The position numbers and the translations under genes are program-made. The notes under the pieces are model-generated. The model was not told the origin of the DNA. It did no database searches and worked only from the letters and a program-made list of their open reading frames with translations. Of a stretch of 64,000 bases of DNA, positions 55,346-64,000 are shown one piece after another. How positions within the stretch are numbered: the stretch's first letter is position 1; the number at the start of each line of letters is the position of its first letter. The stretch comes from Ctenosaura bakeri (taxonomy: Eukaryota > Chordata > Lepidosauria > Squamata > Iguanidae), in NCBI GenBank assembly GCA_948474755.1, contig CAOLHI010001015.1, forward strand, positions 372,001-436,000, in the 5' to 3' direction.

Positions 55346-57130
55346 ATAAAAAGTTAAAACACAATTAAGCAAGCTGTCATATTAAGACACTAGTAATTTA
55401 AAAAAATAGAAATTCATATTGAAATGACCAAAGACCTATCTGATCCAGCATTCTGTTCTCAAGGTGGCCAGTAATCTAACTTTACTACATCCATGACCAG
55501 GGCAAAAGCACAACAGCATCTGCCTAGTTATGTTTCCTAGCACCTAGTATTCAGATGCTGGCCCCATCTGTCTATGGTATTCTGCCAGCTAGAACGGAAC
55601 ATAGCCCTCCAGCCGACAAAATTTCCCTCCCTATGCAGTAAATTACTCATTTTAAAATGTCTTAGCATCATCTTTGTTCAACATATTCCATCAGTCTATC
55701 CATTACCCAGTGCATCCAACAGATGCATTAAAGTTGTAGTGTAGCATCACTGAACAAATTAGTTTCGATCTGTTCAAGGACATAATTTGGGCAGAATGGA
55801 TGAATGTGAGAAAAGGCTGGAATTCCCTTGAGGCTTAGGAAATTCTTCCTCTGCCCTGCATCCAGTCAGTAAAGAGGATTCCAATATCTTCTGATGCATG
55901 AAATTCAAGCGAATGTGTGTTTGTGGGTTCACACATCCCCTTATCTCCGAGGGAGGAGATCTATTGTTGCAATTTCATCATTTGCAGATGAAATCAGTGT
56001 GTTCATGCCCAAGAATCTTCTTATTTTTTTTCTCCTTTCTGTACTGTTCTTTCCAGTGAGGAGAGGAGACAGAAAGAATACCTCTTGAGTACAGGAGGGA
56101 AGAGCAACTATTCCAGCAAGAGTGGTATATGTGCACTGAGAAAGTGTCTGTTTAGAAGGGCTCCTTTCTCCTGAATTTTTAACATTGACATTTCTCTGTT
56201 GCTTGCAGAGGGAAGGGAGAAGGGCTATAAAGACGCAAGTCTGTTACAACTGAATACCTTTCAGTTTTCATATGCTGTGAAACCCACAAGCAGCTGGGTT
56301 TTAATTTTTGTTTTTCTTTTTTCTTTTTCTGTATTTCTTGTTAGATAGTTGTGAAAGCTTTTAAGAAGTGGGAGGCAGGTTACTTCAGGCAGCCTCACAA
56401 GGGATGAAAGTAGAGATTATCAAGTCAACCAACCTGCCTGAGTCACAATGATTTGCCTACTACTACATCTCCCCCTAGTTCTCCAGGGAGGACAGGAAAG
56501 GGTGTGTACATGGGTATACATGCAAACATTTCCTTCTCTTCCTCTGTGGGTAATATACTGATGAGTCAAAGAGCCAATGAGATTTTACAGAGAGGTATGC
56601 AGAAGAATTTTCAAAACTAAAGAGGGATTTTATCAGGCTAGTAAGGCATCATACAGCATAGACATCATAATGATTTGGGGAAGAAGGGGCAGGCAATGTC
56701 TACAGTGGCACAACCATTGTGTGGCACAACCACACAAATTATTTGTGCTCCTAACCATTCCTGCTTTGAGAGAACTGAAATAACTGAATAGCATATGAAC
56801 AACTAAATGCCATATGTCATGGGAACAAGGGGAAATTTTCTGACAAAGAATTAATATGAAATGCTGCAATGGTTTAACATGGATCAGTGTGGTACAAAGA
56901 TTTAAAAAGAAACAGGAGCATCTTGGCAAAGAAAAGTATGTCTCTGTGTCTGGATTCTTATGTGTCAAGGATAATATTCAACTCAAGGGCAATATGTCAA
57001 GCGATTCATGCTAATGCTGGGTGAGGATATGAAAAACTGTGTATAGATTCCCCAATTAGCAGCTGTCAACCAGAAGGTCACTTTTCAAGCTCTGAGTTTA
57101 TGGTGTGTACTTGTGTCCTCAAAAAAGTTT
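55346..57130. other. intergenic; one LINE-tail phrase
   Basis: 55415-55560 (GACCAAAGACCTATCTGATC, then CATCTGCCTAGTTATGTTTC) resembles the dispersed LINE-tail seen near 38250. The rest holds no supported gene. Confidence 0.4.
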
Positions 57131-57480
57131 TCATAGACTCATAGAGTTGGAAGAGGCCACAACGGCCATCAAGTCTAACCCCCTGCCATGCAGGAATCAA
57201 AGTATTCCCAAGAGACGGTCATCCAACCTCTGTTTAAAAACCTCCAAAGAAGGAGACTCCACCACAATCCAAGCCAGCATATTCCACAGTGGAACTACTC
57301 TTACTATCAGGAAGTTCTTCCTAAAGTTTAGGTGGGATCTCTTTTCCTGAAGTTTGAAGCCACTGTTCTGTGTCCCAGTCTTTGGAGCAGCAGAAAACAG
57401 GTTTGCTCCATGCTCTGTATGACGTCCTTTCAAATATTAAAACATGGTTATCATGTCACCTCTTAACCTTCTCCTCAAAT
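57131..57480 (-). mobile_element. CR1 LINE 3' end (antisense)
   Basis: TCATAGACTCATAGAGTTGG, then GAAGAGGCCACAACGGCC and TTCTTCCTAAAGTTTAGGTG. The minus strand encodes KLQEKRSHLNFRKNFLIVRV and VVESPSLEVFKQRLDDRL. It forms a head-to-head pair with the next CR1. Confidence 0.88.
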
Positions 57481-57519
57481 ATATCTTCAAATCTATCAGC
57501 TATAAGTTAAAGGCTAAGG

Positions 57520-58357
57520 GGAAGTCTTCAAAATGACCTGGATAGATTGGAGAGCTGGGCCAAGGCGAACAAAATTAAATTCAACAGAGAGCAGTGTAAG
57601 GTCCTACACTTAGGTAGAAAAAATGGAATACAGAAATATAGGATGGGGGACACGTGGCTGGATAGCAGTACGTGTGAAAGGGATCTAGGAGTCTTCATAG
57701 ACCACAGGCTGAACATGAGTCAGCAGTGTGATGCAGCAGCCAAGAAAGCCAATGCAATTCTCGGCTGCATCAAGAGGAGTATGGTGTCTAGATCGAGGGA
57801 GGTACTGGTACCACTCTACTCTGCTTTGGTTAGACCCCATCTTGAATACTGTGTCCAGTTCTGGGCACCCCAATTCAAGAAGGATATTGACAAGCTGGAG
57901 CAAGTCCAGAGGAGGGCGACCAAAATGGTGAGAGGCTTGGAAACCATGCCCTATGGGGATAGACTTAGAGAGCTGGAGATGTTTAGTTTGCAGAAGAGAA
58001 GGTTAAGACGGGCCATGATAGCCATGTTTAAATATTTGAAGGGATGCCATGTAGAAGAAGGAGAGGGCTTGTTTTCTGCTGCTCCAGAGACCAGGACAAG
58101 GAGCAATGGATTCAAGCTACAGGAAAGGAGATTCCACCTGAACCTCAGGAAGAGCTTCCTGACAGTCAGGGCTGTCCGGCAGTGGAATGTGCTGCCTCGG
58201 AGTGTAGTGGAGTCTCCTTCCTTGGAGGTTTTTAAGCAGAGACTTGATGGTCATCTGTCGGGAGTGCTTTGAGGGTGTTCCTGCATGGCAGGGGGTTGGA
58301 CTGGATGGCCCCTGGGGTCTCTTCCAACTCTACATTTCTGTGATTCTATGATTCTAT
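57520..58357 (+). mobile_element. CR1 LINE 3' region, well preserved
   Basis: 5'-truncated copy running from the ESWAKANKIKFN region to the ATTCTATG-type end near 58350. It is very like 10431-11263. Confidence 0.93.
57547..58272 (+). pseudogene. CR1 ORF2 C-terminal fragment (open, 5'-truncated)
   Basis: 241 open codons ending in TGA. Motifs in order: ESWAKANKIKFNREQCKVLH at the start, [57 protein letters not shown] and WNVLPRSVVESPSLEVFK. It lacks the endonuclease and RT palm. The few differences from the 10440 copy are mostly single substitutions, so both probably come from one recent source. Confidence 0.9.
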
Positions 58358-59878
58358 ACCAGGAAGTGTTTCAGGTCTGATTAAAAAAAAAAAGTTCATT
58401 CAAGAAGAAGAGCATATTGATCAATTTTGACACTGAAACCAGATACGAATGAATGAACAACTGGCACATCTTAGGAAAGAGCCTAGGGAGAGTTTGTCTC
58501 TTCTAGTCTAGTGGTATTTAATAAAACATCTAACCTGCAAGCATCTAACCTGCAAGCTGGAGCAATGACCAGTGATCTGGTAGTATGAAGCAACTGGGAA
58601 GGCAGGAAGCTTGTGGGACTGAAAACAAACATGAATTGTGGTTATTTGATAGCTGCTAACAGAGCTGGCACCACTGTTAGTGAGGTGACTGCCTCAGGGT
58701 ACAAATATTAGGGGGCATAAGCAGCCCCCCAGCTATTATTTCTGAGCTGTCAACATTCCCTCATTGTTTAAAGGATACAGCAGTATACGTCACACAGCCT
58801 TACTGTCTGGCTAGCTATCATCTAAAATATCTCCCTGCATGCCTGCTAATAAATCACTTTATTTCTATCCCCTAACCTTTATTGAAAACTGGAAATCAAC
58901 GAGTCTGTTTTGAGGTGCCTAAACTACTCAGTTGCCTCAGGTATGGTGGAAAACATTATTCCACTCAGAAAAGAAAAAAGACGAACATTTTAGGATACTA
59001 GAAAATGGTATTTGTTAGCTTAAAATCCCTATGCATTTTGACCTATGGATATTCTGAAGCCCTCTCTATTCATTGGCTGAAATGTGTCAGACTTTGTAGC
59101 TAATAAAGACCATCCTGAGACACGTCTCCCATTTCCTTCTCTAGATTTTATTGGACGCTTTCCAGTTTTTGTTCTTTTTGGACATTATCCAGTCACCAGT
59201 GCTAAAGATTCAAATGTGAGTTCAGCTGGCTTCTGTATGTGAAATGAGAGAGGGAGGGAACATCTTGCCCTTCACTTTAGGCAGTAAGATGTCTTGAGCT
59301 GGCCCAGCCCCTGGAGTTGCATTTTGATAGCAAATAGGAGAATTTAAATTCAAAAAGCAAAGTTGCACTTTGATAGGAAAGAATACCATTCTGAGTTCAC
59401 ATACTTTGCTAAGTGACTTTAGCTCAGTGGCTTTCCCTGAGGCTGACTTATTTTACAATGTTGAGGGTGAAATGAGGAAACCCACATCGATGTATGCTAC
59501 CACAAGCTCTGTGGGATACATGCGTGAAAAACAATTGCTTCCATTATGAAACTGATGAGCAACCATGCTGCCTTTGGCCTCCTCCCAAGATATCTCTCAC
59601 ATCAGCAGTTCCATCTGCTGGCATTTGGATGCTGTTCATTTCAATACGACTTGCACTGAAGAACTTTCTTGTGAGGGTTGTGGCTTGAATCTGCAAGTTA
59701 TGTTTTCATTTTCTGGTATTTAGCTATGGAAATTGGTAGGTATTTTTTAAAAAAAAAATCTAATTCAAGTTGGCATACAGTTTTAAAAATAAATACAGAA
59801 ATAGTATTTCCATAACTAGTAAATATGCTTAGTTGTGACAGAAAACAACCAGGAGTCTTGTTATAGACCTATAAAGTA
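58358..59878. other. intergenic, nothing firm
   Basis: 58660-58760 (AGGTGACTGCCTCAGGGTAC, then GGGGGCATAAGCAGCCCCCC) looks like a decayed small repeat. No gene. Confidence 0.4.
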
Positions 59879-60028
59879 CCGTATTTGCCGGCGCATAAAA
59901 CGCATCCCATTTATACATCATCAAATACTATTTCTAGTGTATAAGACACACTGCTCTATAAGATGCACTCCATTTTCAAACTGTATTTTTTGGGGGGGAA
60001 AGTGAGTCTTATACGCCAGCAAATAGGA
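59879..60028. mobile_element. MITE U, TA target (Tc1/mariner-like)
   Basis: Ends CCGTATTTGCCGGCGCATAA and TCTTATACGCCAGCAAATAG are inverted repeats with a few mismatches. TA flanks both sides (59877-59878, 60029-60030), the target used by Tc1/mariner elements. It is 150 bp and lacks a transposase. The inner part repeats ATAAGACACAC and ATAAGATGCAC. Confidence 0.65.
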
Positions 60029-60031
60029 TAT

Positions 60032-60265
60032 GTGTGTAGGTGCCTTCAAGTAACCTGTCCACTTATGGTCATTTATGGGTTTCACAGGATTTTCTTAGGC
60101 AAGGAATATTCAGATATAGTTTGCCATTCCCCTTCTCTGGAATTTAGCCTTCAGCACTTGGTATTCCTTGGTGGTCTCCCATAAAAGTACTAACTGGGGC
60201 TGATCCTATTTAGCTTCCAAGGTGAGATGGAATCTGGTGCCTTCAGAGTCATAAGGCCCTGAAGA
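60032..60265 (-). mobile_element. 5S-rRNA-derived SINE (antisense)
   Basis: The right part is a decayed reverse complement of 5S rRNA: GGTGGTCTCCCATAAAAGTA, CTAACTGGGGCTGATCCTAT, TTAGCTTCCAAGGTGAGATG. These cover the GGGAGACC, AGTACT and GGAAGCTAA landmarks of the 5S internal promoter region. The left part (GTAGGTGCCTTCAAGTAACC, TGGGTTTCACAGGATTTTCT, TTTGCCATTCC) is the BovB-like SINE tail. A 5S-headed SINE with this tail is known from lizards. Confidence 0.8.
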
Positions 60266-60301
60266 ATAAAGTACTCACAGCATTATCTTCATGGAGGTCG
60301 G

Positions 60302-60360
60302 TCTACTTCATCAGATGTATGAGCTCTTCACTGATGTAACCATGAGAAGCTAATGTGGCT
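60302..60360. repeat. short dispersed phrase (reverse of 17378)
   Basis: TCTACTTCATCAGATGTATG is the reverse complement of the 'catctgatgaagtaga' phrase at 17378-17465. Truncated. Confidence 0.35.
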
Positions 60361-60415
60361 ATACCTCTGGTATTTTTGATTAGAACACATGCAAATATAT
60401 CTAGAATGAACCATA

Positions 60416-61497
60416 GCCATTTTCACACTATATTGGCATAGTGCTCTTATTTCACTTTCAACATCCTGTGGAATTCTGTGGTTTGTAGTGTACTGATGTT
60501 ACCCTGTATGTTGGGGATCCCGGGAGGGGCACCCAAATTACCAAATAAAAACACAAGATGGGGGAAATTAGACTCGAGCACTCTCTCAAGCTAACGAGAG
60601 GCAGGGTAGAGTTAGCTAGGATCTTTTACCCTATGTCTACGGCGTCAGGTCAGAAGAGCAGTCAGACGTTTTTTAAAACAACAAATAATATTTTTATTAT
60701 TGACAAACAACACAAAAGACACGACATACACTAACTAAGTGAGAAATAGAAATGAAGAGTTTAGGGGGAATGGGTAATACAACACCTGGTCTCGTAGTCC
60801 TGGAGAGAAGTGGAGGTTGAGGGGAGGAAAGCTCAGTGCGGTTCACTGAGGGGGCGACTCGCTGGACAAACCGACAGCAAGGCAGGATAGCAGTCCAAAG
60901 TGTTCCGAGGAGGGCTCGGAATGGGGGACTTTTTAGAGGGTGGAGTTTACCTACAGGCCATGCCATGCTCGGTGAGAACAAAGGAAATTTAGAGCGGGAC
61001 AAAGGCGTTGGAAAAGGTCAGGTTTTACATGATGAGCTTAGCTCTGAATGACAATAGTATGGCCAGTATGCAAATGGACCAACATAAAGGACTGGCTCGG
61101 CACTTGGCCGGGTGTCTTTGTAAAGTCGCGCTGAGCAAGGCCGGTTTGCAAGAAGGAGTGGTCCCTTAAGCATCGAAGAGGCATTAAGCTGCCTGCCTAA
61201 ATGAGGTTTGGAATGTACAACCATTAACGGTCGCGCCTATTACGTGCTTGTCTGGTGGACTTCTGCAAACACATGAATCAGGGTGGTAGAGAAAGGTCAA
61301 GTAAAGGCCAAATTATTTGATATCAAGCGATATCTAGCACTCTCACCAGACATATCATAACCGTGGTAACACTGAGGCCAAAGAGCTCTTTGGCTGAGAC
61401 TTCTAAATGCCCCATCCCTAAACTGCAAATCCCAGGATTCCATAGGATGTTGAAAGTGGAATAATAGCACTTATAACAGTGTAGTGTGGAAATGGCC
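60416..61497. mobile_element. palindromic MITE split by a solo LTR
   Basis: Left half 60416-60496 (GCCATTTTCACACTATATTG, CACTTTCAACATCCTGTGG) and right half 61372-61497 (GAGGCCAAAGAGCTCTTTGG, GATGTTGAAAGTGGAATAAT, GTGTGGAAATGGCC) form one element of about 205 bp once the LTR is removed. Confidence 0.8.
60497..61371 (-). mobile_element. solo LTR inside a palindromic MITE
   Basis: 875 bp, ends TGTTACCCTG and GTGGTAACA, perfect CTGA duplication (60493-60496, 61372-61375). Minus-strand AATAAA is present (TTTATT, 60693-60698). The TATA has changed (TTTTTAGAGGGTGG near 60929). No internal region. Confidence 0.92.
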
Positions 61498-61587
61498 TTT
61501 GCTGTGTCATTCATTATCATTATGCAGCAATGCAGCAACTTAACAATGACAGCCATAGCACCTAAAATGGTGAGATCATTGTAGATG

Positions 61588-61765
61588 TTGTGTCTCTTCA
61601 AGTCGTTAGGACTTATGGAGACCCTAAGGCGAACTTACCACAGGGTTTTCTGGGACTGAGAGTGTGTGACACACCCAAGGTCACCCAGTGGGTTTCCATG
61701 GCTGAGCGGGGAATCAAACCCTGGTCTCTATGGTCATAGTCCAACACTTATCATGCTGGCTTAGC
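61588..61765 (-). mobile_element. tRNA-derived SINE (antisense)
   Basis: Tail TTGTGTCTCTTCAAGTCGTT, then GAGACCCTAAGGCGAACTTA. Head GGAATCAAACCCTGGTCTCT and CAACACTTATCATGCTGGC. The extreme left tail is short. Confidence 0.78.
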
Positions 61766-61807
61766 TATAGGTATAATTAAGAGCAATTTGCAAAGAGCTT
61801 CTATTAT

Positions 61808-61911
61808 GCTCTCCCATTTTTGACCCCTCCCGAAACTGCAAACCCCAGGATTCCATAGGATGTTGCAAGTGGAATGATAGCGCTATAACAGTCTAGTGCG
61901 GAAATGGCCTT
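61808..61911. mobile_element. palindromic MITE, right half
   Basis: CCCCTCCCGAAACTGCAAAC, GATGTTGCAAGTGGAATGAT, GTGCGGAAATGGCC, followed by TTA. The left half is missing. Confidence 0.65.
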
Positions 61912-62529
61912 AGTCTCTCACCTAACATCCTCCTGTAAAGAAGGGAGAAATATTATTCAACATAAAATATGGGTGGAAAGTTCCATTCACTTTGTGAATG
62001 TTCCAATCGCTTCCTGATTGATTGCTTGTGCTCCACCTGAAGCCCTGAGGGAGGGCATGAAAAAACAAAGGGCGCATTTTTGACCTTGCAGGTGAGGGAG
62101 GTGGTGAGGAGAGAGACAAAAAGATAAATAACGAAGTCAATATGAATTATGGCTCTTTTAGTGAAAAGATGTCCTCAGATCTATGCTTGTGCACATAGAG
62201 CATAACAAATGCCATCTTACAGAGAGGATAAGACAGCAGGCAACCGTTCTTTGACACTCGTAAACTATCTACCTTCAGCAGGAATTATAGCACAGCCTTG
62301 ACTTCCAGTCCCTTCTGTATTTCTTTGATCCAGGAAATTCAGTGAAATTGAAATCTGCCTTTTTCCTTAATCTAGAGACTGAGAGCTGATTTAAGTGGTA
62401 ATTATCAAGTGGTTATCTTGGGTCCTAGCTAGCTTCCTGCTCACAGGCAACACTTATAAAATAAACTGTAAGCACAGAAGATTTTTGAAGAGGGTCATCA
62501 GTTTTAGTACCTTTGAGCAACAGTGCCAT
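61912..62529. other. intergenic, nothing recognised
   Basis: No supported feature. Confidence 0.4.
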
Positions 62530-62640
62530 ATCCAGCAACATTTCACAAACAAAACTGGAATGCATGTGTTTAAGCAATGTCAGAGTACAGCCAAAGCAGT
62601 TCACATAAGCTGGGAGAGGCTGCAGCAGTTTACTTTTGCT

Positions 62641-63420
62641 TGAATCATTGACTCATAGGCCCTTTTCGCATTGAGGCTTCTCGCGCGAGCGGGGAGGGCG
62701 GCTCGCGCGAGAAGGCTCCTCCGGGAGGCTGCCATTTTCCCCCTCCTTCCTTCCGCAGGCGAAGGAACGAGGGGGAAGCGGTAGCCTCGTGCGAGCCGCC
62801 CTCCCCCCTGGGCGAAGCAGGAGGCTGTTGCGTCCATCCCCCCCCGCTCGCGCGAAGCAGGAGGCTGTCGCGTCCATCGTGCTAGCGCCCCGCCCCTTAC
62901 CTCCACAGGGGCGGAGGGAAGGAAGCACGACCCAGCCGCCTCCCCAACGCTCCGCACAGGAGGTAAGTGCGCATGGGCACCGGGAGCGTTGCGCGAGCGC
63001 AGGTGATTTTCGCTTTGAGGCGAAAATCAAAAAACCCGCGATCGCGCCGCTGCAGCCCCGTGAGTGCGGCGGATGTGGGAGTGCGTTGTGCAGAGCAACC
63101 CTCCCACTCCCGCGAGGCTCACGGGGCTGTCGCGCAACAGAAAGCGCGTGCGAAAAGGGAAAGCGCGTGCGAAAAGGGAAGAGACCCCAGGGGCCATTGA
63201 GTCCAACCCCCTGCTATGCAGGAACACATATCAAAGCGCTCCCAACAGATGGCCATCCAGCTTCTGCTTAAAAACCTCTGAAGAAGGAGACTCCACTACA
63301 CTCTGAGGCAGCATATTCCACTGTCAGACAGCTCTGACCATCAGGAAGTTCTTCCTGAGATTCAAGTGGAATCTCCTTTCCTGCAGCTTGAATCCATTGC
63401 TCCTTGTCGTCCTTGTCCTT
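62641..63420 (-). mobile_element. CR1 LINE 3' end (antisense), split near its tip
   Basis: The tip (GAATCATTGACTCATA) lies left of the CpG-rich element. The remainder starts at 63179 (AAGAGACCCCAGGGGCCATT) and encodes, on the minus strand, LPDGQSCLTVEYAASECSGV, which is the out-of-phase reading of the CR1 ORF2 end. It stops near 63418. Confidence 0.7.
62658..63178. mobile_element. CpG-rich non-autonomous DNA transposon-like element
   Basis: Left end GGCCCTTTTCGCATTGAG and right end GTGCGAAAAGGG are inverted repeats of the same type as 19428-19912. The right end is present twice in tandem (19-bp units, 63141-63159 and 63160-63178). The inside is extremely CpG-rich (many CGCGCGAG, GCGCGAGCG words) and holds a hairpin, GATTTTCGCTTTGAGGCGAA and onward to 63027. 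Frames of 118-160 codons on both strands are Arg/Pro/Ala/Gly-rich chance frames. I infer a transposon rather than a gene promoter because of the inverted ends and its place inside CR1. Confidence 0.65.
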
Positions 63421-63612
63421 AAGCTTACTGGGAAGAGCAAGATGTGCCCACTCTAATGAGTTGAGCACAAACTACTTTTGCACTTTGACTCAGTTTGCAG
63501 GAACTGAAGTAAACTGAGGATGAAGGTGGAAGGAGAGAAGAGGAGAGAGAAACAGGGACATTTTGGAAGCAGCTGAAAAAGTGGGACAACAGAACATTAA
63601 TTGGGATTGTCC

Positions 63613-63911
63613 AGCAGCGGAGAAGCTCACCAGCCTGAAGCCTGCCCCCGGAAGATCTGCAGCCTCGCGCTGATGCGAGCCTGCAGATCTACACAGGAGC
63701 ACAGCGACGGAGTGAGGCGCACCGGGCTATTGAAAGACCTGTTTTAAGCGGTCTTTCAATAGCATGGCGAACCACCAGTTCTGGTAGTTCCAGAGCAGGC
63801 TGAAGTCCGAAACTACAGAAAGTAGTCCAGACCCAGTTCGCCCCAAGTGCAAACGTCCTCGTTGTAGGACGCGCTGCCCCGTTTTAAAAACAAAATGTGG
63901 AAAAGGCCTGT
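63613..63911. mobile_element. GC-rich DNA transposon, 5'-truncated
   Basis: Collinear with 35905-36202: GCGGAGAAGCTCACCAGCCT, GCGAGCCTGCAGATCTACAC, a hairpin GCTATTGAAAGACC / GGTCTTTCAATAGC around TGTTTTAAGC, and CGTCCTCGTTGTAGGACGCG. It ends GTGGAAAAGGCC. The left terminal inverted repeat is missing. Confidence 0.75.
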
Positions 63912-64000
63912 GACTTGCTCAAGGTCACCAAGTGGGTTTCCATGGCTGAGCAAGGATTCAGTTCTGGTCTCCCAAAGCCCTAGCCCAACACTCTAACCAC
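63910..64000 (-). mobile_element. tRNA-derived SINE (antisense), cut by window edge
   Basis: GTGACTTGCTCAAGGTCACC, AAGTGGGTTTCCATGGCTGA, AGGATTCAGTTCTGGTCTCC, AACACTCTAACCAC: the head half of the BovB-tailed SINE. The tail side is missing at the left, and the head runs to the window end. Confidence 0.75.

Larger units (their letters stand above)
62530..63612 (+). repeat. dispersed repeat X, split by CR1 plus a CpG-rich element
   Basis: Left part 62530-62640 (CAACATTTCACAAACAAAAC to CAGTTTACTTTTGCTTG) and right part from about 63421 (TTACTGGGAAGAGCAAGATG to AATTGGGATTGTCCA) are collinear with 43880-44205. The interruption falls at the GCCTGAG/TCTACTGGG point. Confidence 0.65.

Noticed and set aside
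60105..60240. Possible 5S rRNA gene
   Set aside because: Too diverged from 5S rRNA, no proper terminator, and fused to a SINE tail.
62601..63271. Open frames of 77-160 codons on both strands in the CpG-rich block
   Set aside because: Composition is Arg/Pro/Ala/Gly-rich, frames overlap on both strands, and high GC removes stop codons by chance. No domain is visible.

Overview
This is nuclear DNA from a vertebrate, most likely a squamate reptile (lizard or snake). It is AT-rich, has almost no open coding sequence, and carries a squamate-style mix of retroelements: CR1 LINEs with their ATTCTATG-type 3' repeats, RTE/BovB-like LINE tails, an L1-like LINE tail, L2-like LINE fragments, tRNA-derived SINEs with BovB-like 3' tails (Sauria/Squam type), and a 5S-rRNA-derived SINE. 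Nothing suggests a prokaryote, virus particle or plasmid. No CRISPR array, operon or rRNA operon is present.

The only host gene I can support is the last coding exon of a ferlin at 3444-3630 on the + strand. It encodes the conserved linker, the C-terminal membrane anchor and the stop codon. It follows a good splice acceptor and is followed by a short 3' UTR with an ATTAAA signal. The C-terminus looks most like FER1L6 among the ferlins, and the long gene-free stretch downstream fits that weakly. Positions 1-3443 are therefore the last intron, and about 3766-64000 looks intergenic.

Layout: 1-3443 intron with an L1-like tail. 3444-3765 ferlin end. 3766-10150 sparse old repeats and one SINE. 10155-11760 CR1 then BovB. 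13612-14358 three SINEs in alternating orientation. 18005-19912 two DNA-transposon-like elements with related ends. 21188-23672 CR1 copies, one split by a solo LTR. 25020-27620 unclassified repeats and an LTR-in-LTR nest. 28618-34093 BovB, small DNA elements and SINEs. 35640-36545 CR1 split by a DNA element. 39412-41500 CR1 split by a solo LTR. 43880-46945 unclassified repeat plus a CR1 hit by two other elements. 48240-49350 BovB split by a solo LTR. 50710-54999 CR1 copies, one split by a solo LTR. 57131-58357 head-to-head CR1 pair. 59879-61911 DNA elements, 5S SINE and an LTR nested in a palindromic element. 62530-64000 a three-layer nest with a very CpG-rich core, then a SINE.

The most informative signals are: (i) six solo LTRs of one superfamily, mostly with 4-bp target duplications, that in every testable case lie antisense to the element they entered; (ii) a group of palindromic or GC-rich elements with related ends and 3-bp target duplications; (iii) a CpG-rich transposon-like block that could be mistaken for a promoter CpG island; and (iv) several dispersed repeats I could not name. 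I found no convincing new biological system. Family names were assigned from memory of their hallmarks, without any database search.
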